Below the pieces are notes generated by a model. That model did not search any database, was not told the DNA's origin, and saw nothing but the letters and a program-made list of their open reading frames with translations. A stretch of 64,000 bases of DNA from contig NZ_CP152052.1 of the NCBI RefSeq assembly GCF_038637725.1, forward strand, positions 1,409,501 to 1,473,500, written 5' to 3'. The stretch is from Psychrobacillus sp. FSL H8-0483 (GTDB taxonomy: Bacteria > Bacillota > Bacilli > Bacillales_A > Planococcaceae). Shown here in pieces: positions 29,813 to 37,015 of the stretch. Numbering within the stretch: position 1 is the first letter of the stretch; each line of letters opens with the position of its first letter. The position numbers and the translations under genes were made by a program.

Positions 29813-31045
29813 TTGATAAAGAAAACAACTTGTAAGAACGGACTTCGTATAGTCTCTGAGCATATTCCTCATGTGCGTTCAGTTGCGGTAGGAATCTGGG
29901 TGCAAGCAGGCTCTAGATACGAGCTTCCTGAAGAAAATGGATTAACGCATTTTATAGAGCATATGTTATTTAAAGGAACGGCTACGAGAACTGCAAGACA
30001 AATAGCAGAAGAATTTGATCGCATTGGCGGAAATATTAATGCTTTTACATCGAAAGAAAACACTTGTTATTATGCCAAAGTACTGGATCACCATGCAAAA
30101 TACGCAGTAGAAATACTTGCAGATATGTTCTTTCATTCTTTATTTGACCCAATTGAAATAGACAAAGAGAGACAAGTGGTTTTGGAAGAAATTAATATGG
30201 TAGAAGATACACCGGATGACATCGTTCATGAGTACTTATGGAGAGCAATGTTTGAAAATGATCCTTTAGGTTCTCCTATTTTAGGAACGGAAGAGACATT
30301 GAACAGCTTTACAAGAGAATCGATCTTATCATATATGGAAAAACACTATACACCAGAAAATGTAGTGATATCTGTTGCTGGTAATATTCCAGAGGAATTT
30401 TCAGATTATATTGAATCGTTATTTGGACAGTTTGACCAAAAGGAATCAAAAGCACTAGCTATTACAACTCCAACACTTAAGCCAGTTTACACAGAAAATT
30501 ATAGAGAGACAGAGCAAGCACATATTTGTTTAGCGTATCCTAGTTTAAGTGTGAAGGCTGATAATATTTATAGTCTGGTTGTTTTAAATAATATTTTAGG
30601 TGGAAGCATGTCGTCTAGACTGTTCCAAGAAATTAGAGAAGATAAGGGCCTTGCTTACAGCATTTACTCGTATCACTCCGCTTATGAAGATACTGGTGTA
30701 CTTACAATTTATGGAGGTACCTCTAGTAATCAATTAGATGAATTGAAGACATCCATTTCTGAAACAATTAAAGCGATTGTGAATAATGGATTTACTGAGA
30801 CAGAAATTGCAAACGCAAAAGAACAGCTAAAAGGTAATTTATTGTTAGGTTTAGAAAGTTCAAATGCACGAATGAGTAGAAATGGAAAAAATGAGTTGTT
30901 ATATGGTAAGCATCGCTCATTGGATGAAGTAAGTGAAACAATCGATGAAGTAACGCTAGATTCTGTTATGGAGCTAGCAAAAGAAATTTTTTCTTATGAA
31001 CCAGCCATATCCGTTATAATGCCTAAAAACGTCAATATTGATTGA
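29813..31045 (+). CDS. mlpA: M16 family zinc peptidase MlpA/YmxG
   Basis: MlpA is an insulinase-type (M16) peptidase; in B. subtilis it affects expression of extracellular protease genes. I choose TTG 29813 after AGGGGTG because the protein then begins IKKTTCKNGLRIV as in relatives; 410 aa. The inverted zinc motif HFIEHMLF (residues about 46-53) and the downstream glutamate region EEINMVEDTPDD are intact, so it should be catalytically active. The last six codons and stop form one arm and loop of a terminator. Confidence 0.93.
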   Translation: MIKKTTCKNGLRIVSEHIPHVRSVAVGIWVQAGSRYELPEENGLTHFIEHMLFKGTATRTARQIAEEFDRIGGNINAFTSKENTCYYAKVLDHHAKYAVEILADMFFHSLFDPIEIDKERQVVLEEINMVEDTPDDIVHEYLWRAMFENDPLGSPILGTEETLNSFTRESILSYMEKHYTPENVVISVAGNIPEEFSDYIESLFGQFDQKESKALAITTPTLKPVYTENYRETEQAHICLAYPSLSVKADNIYSLVVLNNILGGSMSSRLFQEIREDKGLAYSIYSYHSAYEDTGVLTIYGGTSSNQLDELKTSISETIKAIVNNGFTETEIANAKEQLKGNLLLGLESSNARMSRNGKNELLYGKHRSLDEVSETIDEVTLDSVMELAKEIFSYEPAISVIMPKNVNID

Positions 31046-31055
31046 CGTTTTTTTA
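31027..31055 (+). terminator. intrinsic terminator overlapping the mlpA stop codon
   Basis: Arms 31027-31036 and 31041-31050 pair perfectly over 10 bp and are followed by T residues; the mlpA stop (31043-31045) lies inside the right arm. Confidence 0.85.
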
Positions 31056-31127
31056 TATGCTTTTTTAATTCACTTTGTTCTGCAAAATGGCATATACATA
31101 AATAGAAAAGAACAAGGAGGGGAAAGA

Positions 31128-31400
31128 TTGTTACTTTCGGAGCTTGCAGAAAAAGAGCTTATTCAAGTAAAAGATGGTGCAAGGTACGGTAAATTAGCAG
31201 ATACTGAGTTACTTTTTAACCCACAGACGGGAAAAATAGAAGGTTTTGAAGTGTTTCAAAAGACAGCTTCCTTTTTCCAGTCAAGCAAAGCGAATAAGAA
31301 AAAAGAATTCATTTCATGGGATGAAATAATTCTTATCGGTAAAGATCGAATTTTATTTAATGAAACAGATTCATCTAGTGAATCTAGTGCATATTCGTGA
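31128..31400 (+). CDS. ymxH: YlmC/YmxH family PRC-barrel sporulation protein
   Basis: YmxH-type proteins are small PRC-barrel proteins expressed during sporulation in Bacilli. I choose TTG 31128, 5-7 nt after AAGGAGGGG, giving 90 aa beginning LLSELAEKELIQVKDGARYG; the upstream frame extension overlaps the mlpA terminator. The barrel strands include KLADTELLFNPQTGKIEGFEV and the closing WDEIILIGKDRILF. It overlaps dpaA by 4 nt (GTGA), linking it to the dipicolinate genes. Confidence 0.85.
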   Translation: MLLSELAEKELIQVKDGARYGKLADTELLFNPQTGKIEGFEVFQKTASFFQSSKANKKKEFISWDEIILIGKDRILFNETDSSSESSAYS

Positions 31401-32197
31401 AGAAAAAGTGTGCAATAATTGGTACGGACGCCCGCTTGAGTCATGTTCAAACAGAAGTTTCTGGAGAATTACATGCAAAATTATTTCCTACGATGGTTTG
31501 GAATGATGCATTAAATAATGCAATCAATGATTTTCAGCCACAAATTATATTCATGCCAATACAAACTTTAATATTGGAAATTCCTTTTGCTTTACCAAAG
31601 TCTTGTGAAGTGATATTCATTGGTAAAAAACATGAAGACATAGAGAGAGAATTAGAACAAGGTAATACACATGTCGTATATTATTTAGAAGACGAAGAGT
31701 GGATTTGGGATAATGCAAATCTTACTGCTGAAGGATTTATTAATTATTTTTATTTAAATGAAAAACAATCCATTTACAATAAACAATTTATCATTACTGG
31801 TTATGGGAGAGTTGGAAAAAGACTAGCATTTGCACTTCATCATTTAGGTGCAAAAGTAATTATTTCAGTTCGATCGAATCATCAATTATTTGAAGCAAAA
31901 AGCTATGGATTTCAAATTGAAACATTAGAAAATATGCTTAAAAGGCAGAAAGATCCATCGATGTATTTGATTAATACGATACCATCCAAATGGCTTGATA
32001 ATTCAAAAGTTGCATATTTTAAACAGGTCTTTGATCTTGCTTCGAATCCCGGCTGTCTATTAAATTCAGAAACAGATATTCCTGGTAATTATGCTCTCTC
32101 TACAAGTTTACCAGGTATGTATTTTCCGCAAGATGCAGGTTATTTAATTGCCAGATTGATTCAAACACAACTGGCTTTCTTAGAGGAGGAAAAATAG
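31397..32197 (+). CDS. dpaA: dipicolinate synthase subunit A
   Basis: DpaA, with DpaB, converts dihydrodipicolinate to dipicolinic acid in the mother cell; the product fills the spore core as its calcium salt. The start is GTG 31397 overlapping ymxH. The 266-residue protein is about 30 residues shorter than the B. subtilis subunit, and its N-terminal domain is divergent. The C-terminal Rossmann domain is clear: IITGYGRVGKRLAFALHHLGAKV (GxGxxG at about residue 134), YLINTIPS and DLASNPGC. Identity rests on this domain and the neighbour dpaB. Confidence 0.87.
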   Translation: MKKKCAIIGTDARLSHVQTEVSGELHAKLFPTMVWNDALNNAINDFQPQIIFMPIQTLILEIPFALPKSCEVIFIGKKHEDIERELEQGNTHVVYYLEDEEWIWDNANLTAEGFINYFYLNEKQSIYNKQFIITGYGRVGKRLAFALHHLGAKVIISVRSNHQLFEAKSYGFQIETLENMLKRQKDPSMYLINTIPSKWLDNSKVAYFKQVFDLASNPGCLLNSETDIPGNYALSTSLPGMYFPQDAGYLIARLIQTQLAFLEEEK

Positions 32198-32784
32198 TGT
32201 TAAACGGTCTTCGTATTGGTCTTGGGATAACCGCTTCTCATTGTACGTATGAGGAAGTTATCCCAATGATTAGACAATTTACTAATATTGGTGCAATTGT
32301 TGTACCAATCATTACTTACTCTGTTCTAACAGCAGCAACTCGATTTGGAACAGGAGAAGAATGGATAGAAAAGATTGAAAATGCAAGTGGAAGTAAAGTA
32401 GTGTCAAAAATAGTAGAAGCGGAACCATTTGGACCGACTAATCCGCTTGATTGTATGGTTATTGCTCCGATGACTGGAAATTCAATTAGTAAGCTAGCAA
32501 ATGCTCAAACCGATTCTCCTGTTTTAATGGCTGCTAAAGCAACATTACGTAACGGAAAGCCAGTTGTACTTGGAATTTCAACGAACGATGCACTTGGACT
32601 TAACGGTATGAATATCATGAAGCTCCTATCCACAAAAAATATTTATTTTATCCCCTTTGGTCAAGACAATCCTCATAAAAAACCAAACTCGCTAATCGCT
32701 GATTTCTCTAAAATTGTACCTACTGTTGAATATGCAATTCAATCGAAACAATTGCAACCTTTACTCATAAATTATCAATTATAA
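32197..32784 (+). CDS. dpaB: dipicolinate synthase subunit B (flavoprotein)
   Basis: DpaB is the flavoprotein-like partner of DpaA. The 195-residue protein starts at GTG 32197, sharing a base with the dpaA stop, after GAGGAGG. It has the flavoprotein fold signatures GLRIGLGITASHCTYEE at the N-terminus, DCMVIAPMTGNSISKLANAQTDS in the middle (typical phosphate/FMN loop), and PVVLGISTNDALGLNG, FIPFGQDNPHKKPNS near the C-terminus. Confidence 0.95.
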   Translation: MLNGLRIGLGITASHCTYEEVIPMIRQFTNIGAIVVPIITYSVLTAATRFGTGEEWIEKIENASGSKVVSKIVEAEPFGPTNPLDCMVIAPMTGNSISKLANAQTDSPVLMAAKATLRNGKPVVLGISTNDALGLNGMNIMKLLSTKNIYFIPFGQDNPHKKPNSLIADFSKIVPTVEYAIQSKQLQPLLINYQL

Positions 32785-32816
32785 ATATTAAAGAAGATGT
32801 ATTTTCATGTATATTA

Positions 32817-32825
32817 TGATATAAT
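32817..32825 (+). promoter_or_regulatory. extended -10 promoter upstream of asd
   Basis: TGATATAAT matches the extended -10 motif TGnTATAAT 37 bp before asd; the -35 is poor. asd may therefore be expressed in vegetative cells independently of the sporulation genes dpaAB. Confidence 0.45.
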
Positions 32826-32862
32826 ATCGCAAATATGTTTTGATTAGAGAGGAGAGCTTTTG

Positions 32863-33903
32863 ATGTCACAAAAGTATGTAGTAGCAGTAGTAGGAGCGAC
32901 AGGGGCTGTCGGCCAAAAGATCATTGAAAAATTAGTAGAGAGAAGCTTTCCATATTCCACTTTAAAGTTATTAGCTTCTAAGAGATCTGCGGGTAAACAA
33001 GAGGAGATAAATGGTTTTACGTATACAATTGAAGAAGCAACTCCAGAGGCTTTTGAAGGAGTTGACATAGCATTTTTCTCGGCAGGTGGCTCCATTTCGA
33101 AAGCATTGGCAAAAGAAGCGAGTGGTAGAGGTGCCATTGTAATCGATAATACGAGTGCATTTCGAATGGATAAAGATATTCCTCTTGTCGTACCGGAAGT
33201 GAATAAGCAAGCATTACACGGGCAAACAGGGATTATTGCTAACCCTAATTGTTCAACTATTCAGATGGTTTGCGCACTTGAGCCAATTAGAGAGCAATTT
33301 GGTTTAAGTAAGGTCATTGTATCCACATACCAGGCAGTGTCAGGTGCTGGAGCAGCTGCTATTAACGAGTTAACTACACAAAGTGAAAGAATTAGTGAGA
33401 AACTACCAAATCCAGAAATCTTGCCAGTTAAAAGTGCCGAAAAGCATTATCCAATTGCAGGGAATGTAATCCCACAAATTGATGTATTTACGGAAGATGG
33501 ATTTACATTTGAAGAGCTTAAGATGATGAATGAAACGAAAAAAATTATGTCTCTACCTGAACTTGCAATTGCTGCAACTTGCGTGCGGGTGCCTGTTGTA
33601 ACTGGCCATTCTGAATCTGTATATATAGAAGTAGAAAAAGATGATGTAACAGTGGATGAGTTAAAGCAATTACTCGCTACTACTAAAGGTATTACCTTGC
33701 AAGATTCTCCTGATCAACAGCTATACCCAATGCCATTTTTTGCAGAGGATAAAGATGATGTCTTCGTAGGCAGAATCAGAAAAGATCCTTCCAACAAAAA
33801 TGGCTTCCATATGTGGATTGTTTCTGACAATCTATTAAAAGGAGCGGCTCTTAACTCAATTCAAATTGCAGAAGCATTAATTGAGGAAGGCATTTTAAGT
33901 TAA
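32863..33903 (+). CDS. asd: aspartate-semialdehyde dehydrogenase
   Basis: Asd reduces aspartyl phosphate to aspartate semialdehyde, the branch point to lysine, diaminopimelate, dipicolinate, threonine and methionine. The 346-residue protein has the NADP motif VAVVGATGAVGQKII near the start, the catalytic cysteine in IANPNCSTIQMV (about residue 130), and VSTYQAVSGAG. I choose ATG 32863 after GAGAGGAGA. In B. subtilis the aspartokinase dapG follows; here an intergenic repeat follows and then dapA. Confidence 0.97.
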   Translation: MSQKYVVAVVGATGAVGQKIIEKLVERSFPYSTLKLLASKRSAGKQEEINGFTYTIEEATPEAFEGVDIAFFSAGGSISKALAKEASGRGAIVIDNTSAFRMDKDIPLVVPEVNKQALHGQTGIIANPNCSTIQMVCALEPIREQFGLSKVIVSTYQAVSGAGAAAINELTTQSERISEKLPNPEILPVKSAEKHYPIAGNVIPQIDVFTEDGFTFEELKMMNETKKIMSLPELAIAATCVRVPVVTGHSESVYIEVEKDDVTVDELKQLLATTKGITLQDSPDQQLYPMPFFAEDKDDVFVGRIRKDPSNKNGFHMWIVSDNLLKGAALNSIQIAEALIEEGILS

Positions 33904-33906
33904 TCC

Positions 33907-33992
33907 AGGACTGATTTTTGCAACGAGCTTTGCGCAGTAGCGACTGTTTTCTATGTAGCTGAAGAAAGAAAAGCATTAGTCCTCCTTTTTTA
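33907..33992 (+). terminator. large stem-loop terminator after asd
   Basis: AGGACT (33907-33912) can pair with AGTCCT (33978-33983), with a 65-nt loop region that may fold further, followed by CC and a T-run. The basal stem is short, so confidence is moderate. Confidence 0.45.
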
Positions 33993-34037
33993 TTGGGGAG
34001 AAAATTGCAACATCTGTATACAATTCAGTGAGATTAA

Positions 34038-34118
34038 AACCCCTGCTGAATACCATAGAACTCTGGCTAAGTTCGCTTGTCCTGCGGCAAAGCCAGAGTA
34101 ACTAACATCCTGATGGCC
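34038..34118. repeat. dispersed intergenic repeat between asd and dapA
   Basis: Second copy of the element at 14880-14960, with the same ordered blocks (AGAACTCTGGCTAAG, CCTGCGGCA, GAGTAACxAAC). Here ACTCTGGCT (34060-34068) and AGCCAGAGT (34091-34099) make a perfect 9-bp inverted repeat, degenerate in the other copy. No gene is seen between 33904 and 34183. It occupies the position of dapG in B. subtilis. Confidence 0.78.
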
Positions 34119-34183
34119 CTGAGCCCTCTTCGGAAGTTTGGAAGCAAATGCGCCAAGGCGAATTTGATAAGAGGTGTAATCAG

Positions 34184-35062
34184 ATGAACATTGGACATAT
34201 TTCAACAGCTATGGTTACTCCGTTTCAAGAAGACGGATCCATTGATTATAGTGCAACTGAAAGATTGATAGAGCATTTACTTTCGACTGGAACTGAATCA
34301 CTTGTGGTATGTGGAACGACTGGGGAATCTCCTACTTTATCAACAACTGAAAAGTTAAATTTTATTGAATTTGTTGTAAAAAAAGTGAATAATAGAGTTC
34401 CAATCATTGCGGGAACAGGAAGTAATAATACTGCGGCATCCATTGATTTATCACAAAGAGCAGAAGCGCTTGGAGTAGACGCGTTAATGATTGTTACGCC
34501 ATATTACAACAAGCCAAATCAACGTGGTATGATTGCCCACTATGAGGCAATTGCAACAGCAACTACTTTACCAATTGTTGTCTACAATATTCCTGGTCGC
34601 TCGGTTGTAAATTTAGAACCAGATTCGATTGTTGCATTAAGTAAGATACCGTCGATTCAACTTGTTAAAGAAGCAAGTGGTAGCTTGGATCAAATGACCA
34701 AAATATTGGCAGAAACGAAAAATGAACTACTTGTGTATAGTGGCGATGATTCCTTAACTTTGCCATTACTTGCTGTCGGCGGATCAGGTATTATTTCCGT
34801 TGCATCGCACGTAATTGGGAAGGATATGCAGGAAATGATTCAAGCCTTTCATGCAGGAAATCATCTAAAAGCTGCTAAAATTCACCAAAATATTTTACCT
34901 GTCATTAAAGGATTATTTAAGCATCCAAATCCTGTGGTAGTGAAATATGCACTTTCGAAAATTGGTTTAGAGGTTGGTTCGTTAAGACTTCCGCTCGTAG
35001 AAATGACAAAAGAAGAAAAAATAGAATTTGATACTATTTGGAATGAATACCAGAGTACTTGA
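34184..35062 (+). CDS. dapA: 4-hydroxy-tetrahydrodipicolinate synthase
   Basis: DapA condenses aspartate semialdehyde with pyruvate to give the precursor of lysine, diaminopimelate and dipicolinate. The 292-residue TIM barrel has STAMVTPFQEDGSIDY near the start, CGTTGESPTLS (GTTGE motif), TPYYNKPNQRGM, VYNIPGRS (Tyr of the proton relay) and the Schiff-base lysine in LVKEASG at about residue 163. I choose ATG 34184 with GAGGTG upstream; an earlier in-frame ATG lies in the repeat-derived region. Confidence 0.97.
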   Translation: MNIGHISTAMVTPFQEDGSIDYSATERLIEHLLSTGTESLVVCGTTGESPTLSTTEKLNFIEFVVKKVNNRVPIIAGTGSNNTAASIDLSQRAEALGVDALMIVTPYYNKPNQRGMIAHYEAIATATTLPIVVYNIPGRSVVNLEPDSIVALSKIPSIQLVKEASGSLDQMTKILAETKNELLVYSGDDSLTLPLLAVGGSGIISVASHVIGKDMQEMIQAFHAGNHLKAAKIHQNILPVIKGLFKHPNPVVVKYALSKIGLEVGSLRLPLVEMTKEEKIEFDTIWNEYQST

Positions 35063-35086
35063 AAACCAAATAGTTTTCATTAAAGG

Positions 35087-35115
35087 GCTGAAGAATTCAA
35101 TCTTCAGCTTTTTTT
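35087..35115 (+). terminator. intrinsic terminator after dapA
   Basis: Perfect 8-bp arms 35087-35094 and 35101-35108 with a 6-nt loop and seven T residues. Confidence 0.9.
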
Positions 35116-35117
35116 AT

Positions 35118-35146
35118 TTGTGCGAATCGATGACGTTCGATATAAT
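35118..35146 (+). promoter_or_regulatory. sigma-A promoter for rnjB
   Basis: TTGTGC (35118-35123) and TATAAT (35141-35146) are exactly 17 bp apart and lie immediately after the dapA terminator. Confidence 0.75.
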
Positions 35147-35191
35147 AAAAAATAGTGGATGTTGGTCGGGTTAATAATAGGAGGAAATAAA

Positions 35192-36859
35192 TTGGTAAAA
35201 GTAAAAAATGAACTTATTCGAATTATCCCACTCGGTGGAGTTGGTGAAGTCGGAAAAGCAATGTATGTAGTAGAAATAGATGAAGAAATATTTGTTGTAG
35301 ATAGTGGACTGATGTTCCCTGAAAATGAAATGCTTGGTATTGATATAGTTATTCCAGATATTACGTATTTAGAAGAAAATAAGGATCGTGTAAAAGGAAT
35401 ATTTTTAACGCACGGACATGAAGATGCTATTGGGTCTATTGCGTATTTACTACAAAAAGTCCAAGCACCAGTTTATGGTTCTAAGTTGACAATTGCATTA
35501 GCTAAAACACACTTAAAAGCAATGCCTACAAAACAATCTGTTAAATATTTTGAAGTAACAAATAAAAGCCGAATGAATTTCCAAAGTACTCATGTGACGT
35601 TTTTCCACACAACACATAGTATTCCAGATTCATTAGGGATAGTATTCCATACTTCAGAAGGTGCAGTTGTGCATACGGGAGAATTTAAGTTCGACCAATC
35701 GGCAAGAGGAAAATATCGTCCAGATATCGCTAAAATTGCTGGATTGGGAGAAGATGGTGTTTTCATTCTTTTATCTGATTCTACAGAGGCGGAAAGACCA
35801 GGTTATACGACATCAGAAGCAGTAATTGAAAACCAATTATCAGAAACATTCCACGCTGCAAAAGGTCGTATACTAGTGTCTTTATATGCTTCTAATTTTA
35901 TTCGAATTCAACAAGTGTTTGACAAGGCAGCAGAAACTGGCAAAAAAGTTGCAATTGCAGGAAAAAGCTTGGAGAATATTTTTGAAATTGGATTAGATCT
36001 AGGGTATTTTACTATTCAAGAAGACACAATTATCCCAATTAAAGAAATTTCGAAGTACCCAGATGAAAATATTGTTGTCATAGTATCTGGTAACCAAGGA
36101 GAACCATTAGAAGCGTTAGAAAAAATGGTTCGGAAACACCATAAAGACATTCGAATTAAAAATACGGATACTGTATTAATTACCTTTACACCTTCTCCAG
36201 GTATGGAAGTTAGTATGTATCAAACAATGAACCAAATTGCAAAAGCTGGGGCTAAAGTTTTAACATCTAGTAAAAATGTTCATGTTTCAGGACATGGTAG
36301 CCAAGAAGACTTGAAAATGATGTTAAACTTAACTCGACCAAAATATTTTATCCCTATTCAAGGGGAGTATCGTATGTTAATGGCTCACTCCAAACTAGCT
36401 CAAGATATTGGTATGACAAAATCGGACATTTTTATTGCTGATAAAGGAGATATCGTCGAATATAAAAATGGTAAAGTTAGAATGAGTGGAAGAGTACAGG
36501 CCGGAAATGTGCTAATTGATGGTATTGGTGTAGGTGACGTAGGAAATATTGTTCTTCGAGATCGTAAACTCCTTTCACAGGATGGTATTTTTATTGTTGT
36601 TATTACGTTAAATCGTGCACAAAAGAAAATTGCATCAGGTCCTGAAATTCTTTCCAGAGGATTTGTTTATGTAAGAGAATCAGAGGAACTAATGGACGAA
36701 TCTGCTAAGTTAGTTCGAACAATTGTTGAAAAATATGTGAATAAAGAAACGTTTGAATGGACAAACATTAAACAAGAAATCCGCGATACGCTAAATTCAT
36801 ATTTATTCCAACAAACAAAAAGACGTCCAATGATCATTCCGATTATTATGGAATATTAA
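35192..36859 (+). CDS. rnjB: ribonuclease J2
   Basis: RNase J2 is the partner of RNase J1 in the 5'-exo/endoribonuclease complex. I choose TTG 35192, 7 nt after TAGGAGGA, giving exactly 555 aa, the length of B. subtilis J2. The beta-lactamase/beta-CASP fold is seen in IIPLGGVGEVGKAMYVVE, the metal motif THGHEDAIGS (H74, H76, D78), and the late HVSGHGSQEDL. The fourth metal-binding histidine of J1 is alanine (A79), as I recall for J2 paralogues with weak activity. This supports rnjB over rnjA. Confidence 0.93.
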   Translation: MVKVKNELIRIIPLGGVGEVGKAMYVVEIDEEIFVVDSGLMFPENEMLGIDIVIPDITYLEENKDRVKGIFLTHGHEDAIGSIAYLLQKVQAPVYGSKLTIALAKTHLKAMPTKQSVKYFEVTNKSRMNFQSTHVTFFHTTHSIPDSLGIVFHTSEGAVVHTGEFKFDQSARGKYRPDIAKIAGLGEDGVFILLSDSTEAERPGYTTSEAVIENQLSETFHAAKGRILVSLYASNFIRIQQVFDKAAETGKKVAIAGKSLENIFEIGLDLGYFTIQEDTIIPIKEISKYPDENIVVIVSGNQGEPLEALEKMVRKHHKDIRIKNTDTVLITFTPSPGMEVSMYQTMNQIAKAGAKVLTSSKNVHVSGHGSQEDLKMMLNLTRPKYFIPIQGEYRMLMAHSKLAQDIGMTKSDIFIADKGDIVEYKNGKVRMSGRVQAGNVLIDGIGVGDVGNIVLRDRKLLSQDGIFIVVITLNRAQKKIASGPEILSRGFVYVRESEELMDESAKLVRTIVEKYVNKETFEWTNIKQEIRDTLNSYLFQQTKRRPMIIPIIMEY

Positions 36860-36866
36860 TATGAAT

Positions 36867-36905
36867 AAAGGATTTCCTTTCCGAATGTGGAAGGAAATCC
36901 TTTTT
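36867..36905 (+). terminator. intrinsic terminator after rnjB
   Basis: AAAGGATTTCCTT (from 36868) pairs with AAGGAAATCCTTT (36891-36903) as a long stem followed by T residues. Confidence 0.88.
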
Positions 36906-37015
36906 ATCTATTTACTCTGTTAAACGATCATTTTTTTATCTGTCGAAAATATATTCTTCTAAAAATTAACAGCCTAATTTAACACAAAATATCTATTAGG
37001 AAGTAGGTGAAACGA

